Assembly: GCF_951805225.1 (NCBI RefSeq)
Contig: NZ_OX638201.1
Coordinates: 1,674,001 to 1,738,000, forward strand
Length of the DNA stretch: 64,000 nucleotides
From: an uncultured Flavobacterium sp.
GTDB lineage: Bacteria > Bacteroidota > Bacteroidia > Flavobacteriales > Flavobacteriaceae
Direction: 5' to 3'
Each line of letters starts with the position of its first letter. The stretch's first letter is position 1. A program made the translations under genes and the position numbers. Under the pieces are notes generated by a model that did no database searches, had not been told where the DNA came from, and worked only from the letters and a program-made list of their open reading frames with translations. Positions 51,332 to 59,748 of the stretch are shown here, in pieces.

Positions 51332-51366
51332 TTTTATTGTATTTAAGTGTGTTTAAAACTACAATA

Positions 51367-51411
51367 CAAAGGAACGGCGGATATAAAAATTGGTTACGTG
51401 ACCTAGATCAC
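51367..51411 (-). promoter_or_regulatory. Crp-type operator and promoter of the YceI operon
   Basis: GTGACCTAGATCAC at 51398-51411 is a perfect GTGA-N6-TCAC palindrome, close to the ideal E. coli CRP site. TTCCTTTG (minus strand, 51367-51374) is one mismatch from TAnnTTTG. The centres are 34 bp apart, the same as at 7854-7899. A Crp/Fnr gene lies at 51892-52509. Confidence 0.7.
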
Positions 51412-51629
51412 ATTCTTTTTTTTTGAGGTTCAAAGGGACAAAGGTTTTAAAATCTATAGTATTATTCCTTCGGAATTTTTTAAGGCGTTCCGGAGGAACA
51501 AAATATATTGTAGAGATGGATTTTAATCCATCATACGCAATCAAAACCCACGTCGAAATGACAAAACTAGACGCAAACATTATAAAAAAATCTGCTAAAT
51601 CTGCCGAATCTGCGAGAAACTCATTCTCA

Positions 51630-51850
51630 TTTTTGTCATTTCTAGGAACGAGAAATCACACTAGAAACTCGACAAACATTGGCAATATTATAGACGTAAT
51701 TTCTTCTGTGAACAATATGGCGCTAAACCCGACAGATTTTAAAAACCTGTCGGGTTTAAACTATGCGTAAATTCAAGCGCGATTTTGTTTGCGTCCCGAA
51801 GCTTCGGGATTGCGGAGATTCCTCGTTCCTCAGAATGACAAACTATGCGT
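51630..51850. repeat. dispersed palindromic repeat with internal CCCGACAGG terminator
   Basis: Outer parts are the GTCATTTC-AACGAGAAATC and GAGATTCCTCGTTCCTCAGA-ATGACAAAC ends of the repeat family seen near 11-12 and 25 kb. Inside, AAACCCGACAGATTTT / AAAACCTGTCGGGTTT (51725-51757) is a terminator-like hairpin with a CGAAGCTTCGGG stem at 51799-51810. It fills the gap between the YceI promoter region and the Crp/Fnr gene. Confidence 0.7.
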
Positions 51851-51856
51851 AAAGAC

Positions 51857-51889
<33 letters not shown>

Positions 51890-51891
51890 TA

Positions 51892-52509
51892 CTATTTATG
51901 AGCTTGCAATCTACTTAGCGTTTCTCTTGAAACACCCAAATAAGCGGCAATCAAATGTTTGGGAACAAGATTATACAATTGAGGATATAATGCCAAAAGC
52001 TCTTCATAACGGGTTTTAACATTGTTATTCATAAAAGATAAAAGCCTTTTTTGTGAGGCGATATATCCTTTGTTGGTTCTCCAGCGAAAAAAATGCTCTA
52101 CCTGATGGAATTCCTTACACAGTTCTTCGCGGTCACTATTAGAAATACAAAGTACTTCAGCATCTGTAATACAATCAATATTTATGGTTGCAATTGTTTG
52201 ATTATATAAAGCATTATAATCCGAAGTCCACCACGTAGGCATGGCAAACTGAAGAATATACATTTTGATTTCGTCATTTATAAAAAAAGCTTTTAAACAG
52301 CCCGAAATCACAAAATATTCGCAATCAACATGATCTCCGGCGCTTACAATCGTTTGCCCTTTCTTGAACGACATTGGTGAAAAATGAGAAAAAAAGTAAT
52401 CGAATTCCTCGTCCGTTAATGAAGCGGTTTTGGCAATATGTTCTTTTAGTAGTTCTTTGGCTCCCATTCTTATTGTATGAATTTCTGTTGTTGAGAAAGT
52501 ATTTTTCAA
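51892..52509 (-). CDS. Crp/Fnr-family transcriptional regulator
   Basis: A 205-residue regulator with an N-terminal cNMP-binding-fold domain (KKGQTIVSAGDHVDCEYFVISGCLKAFF, an RCC-like PBC loop region) and a C-terminal helix-turn-helix, LVPKHLIAAYLGVSRETLSRLQ. No Fe-S Cys cluster. It is the candidate regulator of the CRP-like site at 51398-51411 in front of the YceI operon, and is divergent from the DoxX-like gene. Confidence 0.87.
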   Translation of the reverse strand: MKNTFSTTEIHTIRMGAKELLKEHIAKTASLTDEEFDYFFSHFSPMSFKKGQTIVSAGDHVDCEYFVISGCLKAFFINDEIKMYILQFAMPTWWTSDYNALYNQTIATINIDCITDAEVLCISNSDREELCKEFHQVEHFFRWRTNKGYIASQKRLLSFMNNNVKTRYEELLALYPQLYNLVPKHLIAAYLGVSRETLSRLQAHK

Positions 52510-52568
52510 AGTTACGAAATCGGATTACATCAAAACTTTAGTTCTCTGGAAAAGCTTAAAGTTTAGAA

Positions 52569-52643
52569 TGTCTGATTCAAATCTCAAATTGTCCGTTTCG
52601 GCAAAAAAGCAATATGATTCCGAAGCCTTTCGTCGCAAATTTG
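52569..52643 (+). promoter_or_regulatory. 21-bp-period direct-repeat promoter of the DoxX-like gene
   Basis: TGTCTGATT (52569-52577) and TGTCCGTTT (52590-52598) start 21 bp apart; 37 bp later CAAATTTG (52636-52643) stands where TAnnTTTG occurs in the two matching promoters at 58768-58842 and 61095-61169. Downstream gene starts at 52673. Confidence 0.65.
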
Positions 52644-52672
52644 TCCTGTTTAACAACTTAAAAATTAAAATC

Positions 52673-53071
52673 ATGAACACAAAAACAACAAAAATTATTT
52701 ATTGGACAGGAATTATTTTAACTTCTTTATGGTTTGGTGCCAGCGGATTTTTTGAACTTACTACAAATCCTGTAGTTTGGAAAATCACTCAACAACTAGG
52801 TTATCCAACGCACTTTATTTATTTGCTCGGCGTAATGAAAGTATCCGGAGTTATCACGCTTTTGATTCCGAATAAATTATTAAGGTTGAAAGAATGGGTA
52901 TTTGCAGGCGTTTTCTTCGACATCATTTTTGCTTTCTTTTCAAAAGTAGCGGTATTAGGTTTTCCTGCTACAATCGATGCAATTATTGCCTTTATTATGG
53001 TAAGCGTAACGTACATTATGTTTAGAAAATTATACACTGCAACTTACGTTAAAAACGAAATCGAAGCTTAA
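52673..53071 (+). CDS. DoxX-like integral membrane protein
   Basis: A 132-residue protein with four membrane helices (about residues 8-27, 45-66, 73-92, 96-118) and the DoxX-like pattern ASGFFELTTNPVVWKITQQLGYP. Family members take part in redox or small-molecule respiration-linked processes; role unknown here. The start at 52673 is preferred; the longer frame would begin at 52568 and run across the direct repeats. Confidence 0.8.
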   Translation: MNTKTTKIIYWTGIILTSLWFGASGFFELTTNPVVWKITQQLGYPTHFIYLLGVMKVSGVITLLIPNKLLRLKEWVFAGVFFDIIFAFFSKVAVLGFPATIDAIIAFIMVSVTYIMFRKLYTATYVKNEIEA

Positions 53072-53109
53072 AATTTCTCTTCATTTCAGAAAATAAAAAA
53101 TATCAAACT

Positions 53110-53142
53110 AAAATGTCTGAAGGTTTATTTCAGACATTTTTT
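53110..53142 (+). terminator. rho-independent terminator
   Basis: AAATGTCTGAA (53111-53121) pairs with TTCAGACATTT (53129-53139) and is followed by TTT. It lies 40 bp after the DoxX-like stop. Confidence 0.85.
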
Positions 53143-53215
53143 AGTTTATTCAAAACATTAAAATACATCTAATTATTTTGCTTTATATAAAGTAAAAATT
53201 TAAACTTTAAAAATC

Positions 53216-54031
53216 ATGAAAAATGCACTTTTAATAGTTGCGGTAATCGCACTTTCGGTTCTCTTTTTTCTCAATTGTTTCATGTTTCCGGACAGTCACG
53301 AAGAATTAATTGGAGAGCCAAAATCTGAAAAAACAAATCTGGAAATCTCAACTAATAATAATAATAATAATAATAGCTTCGCTGTTGTAGAACTTTTTAC
53401 TTCAGAAGGTTGTTCGAGTTGTCCTCCCGCCGATGAATTAATGGCAAAATTGCAACAAGAAACTGGCGACAAAAACATTTATTTCCTGGCATATCATGTT
53501 GATTATTGGGATCGTTTGGGATGGAAAGATCAATTTAGTTCGAATGAATTTACGAATCGCCAACAGAAATATCAGGATTGGCTTCACTTGTTTGTAATGT
53601 ACACGCCTCAATTTATCATTAACGGAACTACTGAATTTGCGGGTTATAATGAATCTGCTTTAGAACAGAAAGTTTCAAATGCTTTAAAAGCCAAAACCAC
53701 CGCAGATTTGAATCTGAATGCAAAATCAGATAAAGATTCTTTCGAAGTAGATTTTAAAACTAATTTACTGGAGAAAAATACTAGTTTGTTTGTTGCGACA
53801 ATTCAAAAGCAAGCAACTTCTAATGTAATTCGGGGTGAAAATAAGGGCAATATATTACATCATGTTCAGATTGTGAGACAGCTTGATTCTTTTTCTTTAA
53901 CTGAAAAGGAAGGAAAAATAAAGATTCTTAAACCTGGGAATTATAACTTGAAAGACTTTGAATTAATTGGGTTTATTCAAAATACGGTTACCGGAAAAAT
54001 ACTTATAACAACAAAAGCTGATTTATTGTAA
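53216..54031 (+). CDS. DUF1223-family thioredoxin-like protein with a poly-Asn linker
   Basis: A 271-residue exported protein: N-terminal hydrophobic segment with a possible lipobox-like LFFLNC, then a linker with about seven consecutive Asn (encoded by a run of AAT/AAC trinucleotides at about 53356-53376), then the DUF1223 domain beginning FAVVELFTSEGCSSCPPADE, a CxxC-type motif, and YTPQFIINGTTEF with the cis-Pro. Probably a periplasmic redox protein. A paralogue is at 56275-57036. Confidence 0.82.
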   Translation: MKNALLIVAVIALSVLFFLNCFMFPDSHEELIGEPKSEKTNLEISTNNNNNNNSFAVVELFTSEGCSSCPPADELMAKLQQETGDKNIYFLAYHVDYWDRLGWKDQFSSNEFTNRQQKYQDWLHLFVMYTPQFIINGTTEFAGYNESALEQKVSNALKAKTTADLNLNAKSDKDSFEVDFKTNLLEKNTSLFVATIQKQATSNVIRGENKGNILHHVQIVRQLDSFSLTEKEGKIKILKPGNYNLKDFELIGFIQNTVTGKILITTKADLL

Positions 54032-54042
54032 ATCAGCTTTTT
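54013..54042 (+). terminator. rho-independent terminator overlapping the stop codon
   Basis: AAAGCTGATTTA pairs with TAAATCAGCTTT across the stop codon at 54029-54031, followed by a T-run. The hairpin starts inside the last codons of the DUF1223 gene. Confidence 0.85.
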
Positions 54043-54069
54043 TATTTGTCTTAATGTTATGATTAATAA

Positions 54070-54252
54070 AGTTTTTTGTCATTTCGACAGAGGAGAAATC
54101 TTCGCGAGAAGCTCGACAAAGATTGGAGATATTATACTCGCAATTTCTGTTACGAACAATATCGCGACAAACCCGACAGGTTTTAAAAACCTGTCGGGTT
54201 TAAACGTTGCGGAGTTACTTGCGAAGATTTATCCTCCGTCGAATATGACAAT
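54070..54252. repeat. dispersed palindromic repeat with nested CCCGACAGG hairpin
   Basis: Ends GTCATTTCGACAGAGGAG and CTCCGTCGAATATGACAA are inverted; GAAGCTCGACAAAGATTGG and TTGCGGAGTTACTTGC pieces match the copies near 11.4 and 25.1 kb. The hairpin AAACCCGACAGGTTTT / AAAACCTGTCGGGTTT (54169-54201) sits in the centre. It lies between convergent genes. Confidence 0.75.
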
Positions 54253-54283
54253 ATTGCGGAGAAAACTAAAATTTAAAAGTTAT

Positions 54284-55051
54284 TTATCTATTCTCTAACC
54301 AACTTAAAAACGCAGTGGCTTTCTCTTTTCCTACCAATAATTTTTCTTCTGTGGGAACGGTTAATTTTAGAATTAATTTGCGTGAAAAATAATGTTCAGC
54401 TTCTCTGATTGCTGAGAAATTAACCAAATATTGTCTGTTGATTCTAAAGAATTGCATTGTAGACAATAGTTTATGAACCTCATCAAGGGATTGTGTAATT
54501 TGATATTCGGTTTTATCAAATGTCATAATCGTTGGAGTTTCATTTTTGATGTAAAAAAAGGCAATATTCTCTGTTAGAACGGTTTGATATTTATTGTTTT
54601 TAAAAACCAAAAAGCTGCTTTTTCCTGTATTTTCGCCGGTTCTGGTTAATAAATATTCGAAATCAGGCATCATTTTTTTATTCCTTTGAAAGAAATTCTT
54701 TAACTCGCCTACTTTCTTTATTGCGTTTGCAATGCTTTCTCTCGAAAAGGGTTTTAGGACATAATCTACTCCGTTTGATTTAAAAGCTTCGATCGCATAA
54801 TCGTCAAAAGCGGTACAAAATATAACGGGTGACAAAACCTCAACGTTTTTAAATATCTCAAAACATAATCCATCTGCAAGTTGAATATCCATGAAAATAA
54901 GATCTGGCTGATCATTTTCCATCAAATAACTTACGGCTCCGTCTATGCTTTGTATATACGACAAAATTTGAGCATCTGGTCTGATACTCAAAATAAGCTG
55001 ACCAAGTGCTTTGGCCGTTTTAACTTCATCTTCAATTATTATGATAGTCAT
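54284..55051 (-). CDS. LytTR-family response regulator
   Basis: A 255-residue two-component regulator. The receiver domain has the phosphoacceptor Asp in QPDLIFMDIQLADG (about residue 57) with Thr/Lys partners (ILKPF... region: VDYVLKPFSRE). The C-terminal LytTR DNA-binding domain (about 155-250) contains NKYQTVLTENIAFFYIKNETPT and FRINRQYLVNFSAI. LytTR proteins bind paired direct repeats with about 21-bp period. Overlaps the kinase gene by 20 bp. Confidence 0.92.
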   Translation of the reverse strand: MTIIIIEDEVKTAKALGQLILSIRPDAQILSYIQSIDGAVSYLMENDQPDLIFMDIQLADGLCFEIFKNVEVLSPVIFCTAFDDYAIEAFKSNGVDYVLKPFSRESIANAIKKVGELKNFFQRNKKMMPDFEYLLTRTGENTGKSSFLVFKNNKYQTVLTENIAFFYIKNETPTIMTFDKTEYQITQSLDEVHKLLSTMQFFRINRQYLVNFSAIREAEHYFSRKLILKLTVPTEEKLLVGKEKATAFLSWLENR

Positions 55052-56048
55052 AGATCATTGGGATTTTTACTTTAAAAGTAGTTTCGGTTTTATGAATTTC
55101 TATTTCTTTATGAATCAGATGCATAAATCTCTGATTAATGTTTTCAAGACCTACGCCTGTCGATAATACGCCTTTTTTGAGTTGTATCTTATTTTCGATA
55201 ATCAGAAAATCATCTTCTGAATATAAATTAATATGCAAAGGTTTATCGAGCGAAACAACGTTGTGTTTGATACAATTTTCGATTAATAATTGCAATGTAA
55301 ATGGCGGAATTGCTGAGTCGTATTGCTTTTGATTAACTTCGTTTATTAGAACAAATCCATCTTCGAAACGGGCTTTTAGCAAATAAACGTATGAATCTAA
55401 AATTTGAAGTTCTTCGCGAAGTGGTATTAAATCTAATTTTCGGCTTTCGAGTGTAAAACGATAAAAATCAGATAGTTTTAGAATAAAATCAGAGCTCTGC
55501 GGATCCTGAATTTCTACCATAGATTTTAATGTATTCAAGCTATTAAACAAGAAATGCGGATTGACTTGTTGTTTCAAAAGTTCGTATTGCGCGCCAAGAT
55601 GTATTGCGTGAGTACGTTCAAGCTCCATTCCCATTTGTTGTGTCTGATAATTTTGGAAAAGCAAATGCAGAAACATATATACAATCAAATTGATGAGAAC
55701 GCCTCGTAATTCGAACATGATTGGAGCGTCCATTTTTGAAATCTGAAAAAGTTCTTGATGTCCAATTACGAGTACAACCATTATCAGAATTCCTAATATG
55801 ACACTTAGCAACAATTTCCAATTGAACAAACTTTTATTGGTGCGTTGTGTTGAAAATTTTGGAAGACTATAAATGTTATAATACCATATAAAAATGGAAA
55901 ACATCAACGTAATCGACGAATTGATGACAATATCTCCAGGTGTCGAATCGGCATCAAATAATTTGGGAATCGAAGCAAGAACTGCCAATGCTATAGAACT
56001 TCCCCAAATCACCTTACGGGAAACGTGAAAGCTTTTTACTTTTTCCAT
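55032..56048 (-). CDS. LytS/YpdA-type sensor histidine kinase
   Basis: A 338-residue membrane kinase. Four hydrophobic helices occupy residues about 12-140. The His_kinase domain follows: YELLKQQVNPHFLFNSLNTLKSMV holds the phosphorylated His, and IPPFTLQLLIENCIKHN and STGVGLENINQRF are the ATP-binding N and G boxes. It is translationally coupled with the LytTR regulator by a 20-bp overlap. Confidence 0.92.
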   Translation of the reverse strand: MEKVKSFHVSRKVIWGSSIALAVLASIPKLFDADSTPGDIVINSSITLMFSIFIWYYNIYSLPKFSTQRTNKSLFNWKLLLSVILGILIMVVLVIGHQELFQISKMDAPIMFELRGVLINLIVYMFLHLLFQNYQTQQMGMELERTHAIHLGAQYELLKQQVNPHFLFNSLNTLKSMVEIQDPQSSDFILKLSDFYRFTLESRKLDLIPLREELQILDSYVYLLKARFEDGFVLINEVNQKQYDSAIPPFTLQLLIENCIKHNVVSLDKPLHINLYSEDDFLIIENKIQLKKGVLSTGVGLENINQRFMHLIHKEIEIHKTETTFKVKIPMIYDYHNN

Positions 56049-56274
56049 AATTTTTTATCTATTTTTTCGCTCTTGCTTTGTCAAAGATAGGATTTTTTGA
56101 AAGGCAATTTATTTCATTTTGACTTTTGAAACACAAAATAAATTGCTTTTTTGTACCTAAATTTTAACTTCATATAACGAATTTAAATCAACTGTTTTTC
56201 AATCATTAATAATTTAATATATAATTACTAATATTTGAAACTGTCATTTTGTCGACTTTATTTTTTACTAATTT

Positions 56275-57036
56275 TTATAAGGAAGGAACTTGAAAATTTG
56301 CTTTGTTTACGCCCAAAATACTTCCGGTCTTTGAATCTTGAATAAACCCAAGTACTTCAAAATCTTTTGTATTAAAATCTTTAGGTAAATGAAGTATCGC
56401 TATTCCGGATCTGTCTCTGTTTAAATTTACAGTATGCAAATGATGAACAATTTGATAGTGTGATAAAATACGATGTGCATTCTCTCCTCTTTTTACATTG
56501 CTTTTGGCTGATTTTTGAACTACTGCAATCAATAACTGACTGTTTTTTGAAGTTCCTTCTACATTATAATTTACTGCAAGTGTATTATTGTTTTCTACAG
56601 CTTCTAATGATATATTAGCAACAGCAGGTTTAGAAAGTGCATTTTTAATAGCGTTTCTCACAATAGTTTCTTGTGAAGCAATATAATCTGCTTTGCCATT
56701 TACGATTACTTGTGGTGTATAGATTGGTTCTTTTCCGAGGAATTTTGCGTATTCGTATTGTCTTTTGGTATAATCAGGATTGCTAAAGATGTCTTTCCAG
56801 CCTTGTTTATCCCAATAATCTACCTGATATGCCAAAACATAGACGTTATCGTCTTTATATTCGTTTTGGATTCTTCCCATTAATTCATCTGCCGGAGGAC
56901 AACTCGAACATCCTTCGGAAGTATATAATTCTAATAAAGCAAAACCTTTTGTTGCTTTCTGCTCAGGATTGTTTTGGCTAAAAGCCATTCTTCCGATAAA
57001 TAGCAGTAATAAGGTTAATAATTTTATTTTTTTCAT
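56275..57036 (-). CDS. DUF1223-family thioredoxin-like protein
   Basis: A 253-residue exported protein with a signal peptide (LLTLLLLFIGRMAFSQ) and the DUF1223 domain beginning FALLELYTSEGCSSCPPADE, YTPQVIVNGKADY. Paralogue of the product of 53216-54031 but without the Asn linker; together they flank the LytTR/kinase pair on opposite strands. The 225-bp gap 56049-56273 is A/T-rich with nothing clear. Confidence 0.85.
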   Translation of the reverse strand: MKKIKLLTLLLLFIGRMAFSQNNPEQKATKGFALLELYTSEGCSSCPPADELMGRIQNEYKDDNVYVLAYQVDYWDKQGWKDIFSNPDYTKRQYEYAKFLGKEPIYTPQVIVNGKADYIASQETIVRNAIKNALSKPAVANISLEAVENNNTLAVNYNVEGTSKNSQLLIAVVQKSAKSNVKRGENAHRILSHYQIVHHLHTVNLNRDRSGIAILHLPKDFNTKDFEVLGFIQDSKTGSILGVNKANFQVPSL

Positions 57037-57136
57037 GAGTTTATATTTTAACTGTTAAGTGATTCCTGCAAGGTTTCTAAAACCTAATAGGTATAGTTTG
57101 TTTAGAATAGTTAAATCCTCTTAATGCAAAATCAAA

Positions 57137-57163
57137 CCTACAAGGTTTTGGAAACCTTGCAGG
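57137..57163 (-). terminator. stem-loop after the OsmC/Ohr gene
   Basis: CCTACAAGGTTT pairs with AAACCTTGCAGG with one mismatch around a TGG loop, 16 bp past the gene's stop. A partial copy (CCTGCAAGGTTTCTAAAACC) is at 57066-57085. Confidence 0.6.
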
Positions 57164-57178
57164 ATGAGTAATTTGATG

Positions 57179-57610
57179 TTATAGGATATTAATTTCTACA
57201 TTAATGTTTCCTCTTGTTGCTTTAGAATAAGGACAAGTCTGATGCGCTTCATGAGCCACAGCTTTGGCTGTTTCAGGATCTAAACCGGGAAGACTGATAT
57301 TCAAACGTGCCTGTAATGAATAAGCTCCATCTGTTAGGCATAAATCTACTTCGGTATCTACGGCAGTATCAGCAGGCAATTTAATGTTTAGTTTTGAAGC
57401 TGCAATTCCCATTGCGCCAATAAAACATGCTGACCATCCCGCTGCAAAAAGCTGCTCTGGATTTGTCCCCGGACGTGAAGATCCCGGTGAACTTAGTTTA
57501 ATATTCAATTGATCGTCTGAGCTTTTTGATACTCCTTCGCGACCACCAGTAGTGTGCGTTTTTCCTGTGTATAATACTTTTTCTACTTGAAAGATGTTGT
57601 TGTTTTCCAT
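57179..57610 (-). CDS. ohr: OsmC/Ohr-family organic hydroperoxide resistance protein
   Basis: A 143-residue peroxidase. The two catalytic cysteines are in LFAAGWSACFIGAM (Cys about 60) and AHQTCPYSKATRGN (Cys about 127), with Arg in TTGGREGVSKSSD; this is the Ohr subgroup. It detoxifies organic hydroperoxides with lipoamide. No OhrR regulator is adjacent. Confidence 0.92.
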   Translation of the reverse strand: MENNNIFQVEKVLYTGKTHTTGGREGVSKSSDDQLNIKLSSPGSSRPGTNPEQLFAAGWSACFIGAMGIAASKLNIKLPADTAVDTEVDLCLTDGAYSLQARLNISLPGLDPETAKAVAHEAHQTCPYSKATRGNINVEINIL

Positions 57611-57714
57611 GACCTTTTTATAATTGTTAATTGTTGATTATTAATTGTTGATTGTGAAATATGAATTGATTTTTGATTTTTGATTTTTGATTTTTAATTC
57701 TAAAATTTTTATTT

Positions 57715-58722
57715 TTATTTTTTTCCAAAAGCGTCTACGTCTATAATTGCTTGGGCGAAAGCTTTTGGGTCTTCTTGTGGTACATTATGTCCGATGCCTT
57801 TTAGGATTCTGTGGGCATATTTTCCTGTGAATTTATCTGCGTAGGCTTTTCCATCTGCGTAAGCGCCGTCAAAGTCGCTTGCTATTGTAATCGTAGGAAC
57901 TTTTATTGCTGGTCTTGTTGCTAAGCGTTTTTCTAAACTATCGTATTTAGATTCTCCTGCTTCTAGCGATTGACGCCATCTGTAGTTATGAATTACAATT
58001 GCTACGTGATCCGGATTATCAAAAGATTGTGCGGTTTGATCGTAAGTGGCTTTGTCAAAATTCCATAATGGAGATGCTATTTGCCAGATTTGTTTGTTGA
58101 ATTCGTAAGTGTTTTGTGCGTAACCTGCTTTTCCTCTTTCGGTTGCAAAGTAATATTGGTACCACCATCCCAATTCTGCTTTTGGAGGTAATGGTTTTAA
58201 GTTGGCATCAAGATTTACAACCAAATAACCACTTACCGAAACTAGTCCTTGTAAACGTTCTGGCCAAAGTGCTGCCATTACAACTGCCGTTCTTGCGCCC
58301 CAGTCAAAACCGCCAATTATGGCTTTGTCAATTTTAAGTGCGTCCATCAAGGCAATAATATCAGTTGCTAATGCTGCTTGTTGTCCGTTTCTAAAGGTAT
58401 CTTTTGAAAGGAAACGAGTTGTTCCTGATCCTCTTAAATATGGTGTGATTACTCTATAGCCTTTTGAAACTAAAATTGGAACGACTTCGTTATAACTGTG
58501 AATATCGTAAGGCCAACCGTGAAGCAAAATTACCGGAGTTCCATTTGAAGGTCCTGCTTCTGTGTAACCCACATTTAATAATCCTGCGTTGATTTGTTTT
58601 AAAGTTCCTAGTGAACTTTCTTGTTTTTCTGTTTGGGCAATTGCTACTGCATTTACTAAAAGGAAGGCAATTAATAAAACTGCATTTGTAAAACTGTTTT
58701 TGATTTTTAATATCGTTTTCAT
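57715..58722 (-). CDS. exported alpha/beta hydrolase
   Basis: A 335-residue protein with a signal peptide (NAVLLIAFLLVNAVAIAQ) and an alpha/beta hydrolase fold: VILLHGWPYDIHSYNEV (oxyanion region), the nucleophile-elbow in IIGGFDWGARTAVVMA, where Asp takes the place of Ser (GxDxG), as in epoxide hydrolases and haloalkane dehalogenases, and the His near GIGHNVPQEDP. The start at 58722 (MKTILKIK) was chosen because it begins the signal peptide. Its promoter carries a 21-bp direct repeat pair. Confidence 0.85.
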   Translation of the reverse strand: MKTILKIKNSFTNAVLLIAFLLVNAVAIAQTEKQESSLGTLKQINAGLLNVGYTEAGPSNGTPVILLHGWPYDIHSYNEVVPILVSKGYRVITPYLRGSGTTRFLSKDTFRNGQQAALATDIIALMDALKIDKAIIGGFDWGARTAVVMAALWPERLQGLVSVSGYLVVNLDANLKPLPPKAELGWWYQYYFATERGKAGYAQNTYEFNKQIWQIASPLWNFDKATYDQTAQSFDNPDHVAIVIHNYRWRQSLEAGESKYDSLEKRLATRPAIKVPTITIASDFDGAYADGKAYADKFTGKYAHRILKGIGHNVPQEDPKAFAQAIIDVDAFGKK

Positions 58723-58767
58723 AATTATTAATGTTTTGATTAGTTGATTATCAGTTAATTTCTTCGT

Positions 58768-58842
58768 CAAAGGTATCTCGGCAATACTCTTTTTAAAAGA
58801 TGAAAAAAGGTGAAGTGGACAAAGTAAAAGTTGAAATGGACA
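58768..58842 (-). promoter_or_regulatory. 21-bp-period direct-repeat promoter of the alpha/beta hydrolase gene
   Basis: On the minus strand TGTCCATTT (58834-58842) and TGTCCACTT (58813-58821) are 21 bp apart; 37 bp after the second comes TACCTTTG (58768-58775), a TAnnTTTG box. The gene starts at 58722. Confidence 0.75.
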
Positions 58843-58877
58843 GTCTTTTAGTTATGAGTTATGAGTTATGAGTTTTT

Positions 58878-58950
58878 GAATTGTGAATTGTGAGTTGTGA
58901 ATTGTGAGTTGTGAATTGTGAGTTGTGAATTGTGAGTTGTGAGTTGTGAA
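58878..58950. repeat. tandem 14-bp repeat
   Basis: About five copies of GAATTGTGAGTTGT in tandem, preceded by GAGTTATGAGTTATG at 58856-58870. Non-coding. Confidence 0.85.
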
Positions 58951-58965
58951 TGAAATGCGGATAAA

Positions 58966-59118
58966 TTAACCGCAAAGCGCGCTAAGGTTTACGCAATGTT
59001 CGCTAACTTATTTCGCGCAAAGACGCAGAGTCGCAAAGTTTATTTTCGCACAACTTTGCGAATTTTGCGTTTTTATAGAAACTTACGAGTAAAAAATCTT
59101 TGCGTGCTTTGCGGTTAA
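58966..59118. repeat. palindromic element with TTAACCGCAAAG ends
   Basis: TTAACCGCAAAG (58966-58977) and CTTTGCGGTTAA (59107-59118) are exact inverted ends; inside, CGCAAAG motifs alternate in both orientations. A second such element is at 61203-61349. Confidence 0.75.
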
Positions 59119-59148
59119 TTTATTCGCATTTCAACCTGAAACTTCAAA

Positions 59149-59556
59149 CTATTTCTTCAGAACTAAAATTGGTTTACCTTTCTCTACAACATACGTTGCC
59201 AATTCAGAAGCTTTTGCGTTTGTATTATTTTTTGCCGAATGAACTATTCCTGCGGGAATAAACAAAACTTCTCCTGCTTTTAACGTTACGGTTCCCTTAC
59301 CTTCTACTTCATATTCTAATGTGCCTTCTAATACATAAATGATTTCTTCGCCTGGATGATAATGTTTTCCAAAAGCGGAATGTGCATCAAAATCAATTCT
59401 TGCCTGAACGGCTTCTCTTCCAGGAATACTTAGATCGTGTTTTTGTAAATCGGTACGTTTTATTCCTGATTGTTGTGCCGAAGCATTATTTGAAGCAAAA
59501 GCCATAAAAAGGAACATTGCAATTGTATATAAGCTGAAGTTTTTATTTGTTTTCAT
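59149..59556 (-). CDS. exported cupin-domain protein
   Basis: A 135-residue protein with a signal peptide (YTIAMFLFMAFASNNASA) and one cupin: HSAFGKHYHPGEEIIYVLEGTLEYEVEGKGTVTLKAGEVLFIPAGIVHSAKNN, with complete HxH...E...H ligands. Likely a metal enzyme or binding protein in the periplasm. Confidence 0.85.
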   Translation of the reverse strand: MKTNKNFSLYTIAMFLFMAFASNNASAQQSGIKRTDLQKHDLSIPGREAVQARIDFDAHSAFGKHYHPGEEIIYVLEGTLEYEVEGKGTVTLKAGEVLFIPAGIVHSAKNNTNAKASELATYVVEKGKPILVLKK

Positions 59557-59586
59557 ATTGTGTGTGTTTTAGATTGTGTGTAATTA

Positions 59587-59726
59587 TTTAAACACATAGA
59601 AACATAGTTTTCCTGATACTCAAAAGGCGTTTCACTTTCCATGAATTCACATAGCTATGTGACGAAATTTTAATTTTCTATTTTATTCTTTCTTAAAAGA
59701 TAAAACCTATGTTTCTATGTGTTAAA
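59587..59726. repeat. MITE-like element, second copy
   Basis: AAACACATAGAAACATAG begins at 59590 and CTATGTTTCTATGTGTT ends at 59723-59726; between them CACATAGCTATGTG is a further palindrome. Same ends as the element at 46227-46509 but only about half its length, so the interior differs. Confidence 0.7.
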
Positions 59727-59748
59727 ATATTTACATGTAATAGTTTTT

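Noticed and set aside
52568..52672. Longer N-terminus for the DoxX-like protein starting at 52568
   Set aside because: The extra 35 codons run across the direct repeats and the -7 box of its promoter, and are not membrane-protein-like.
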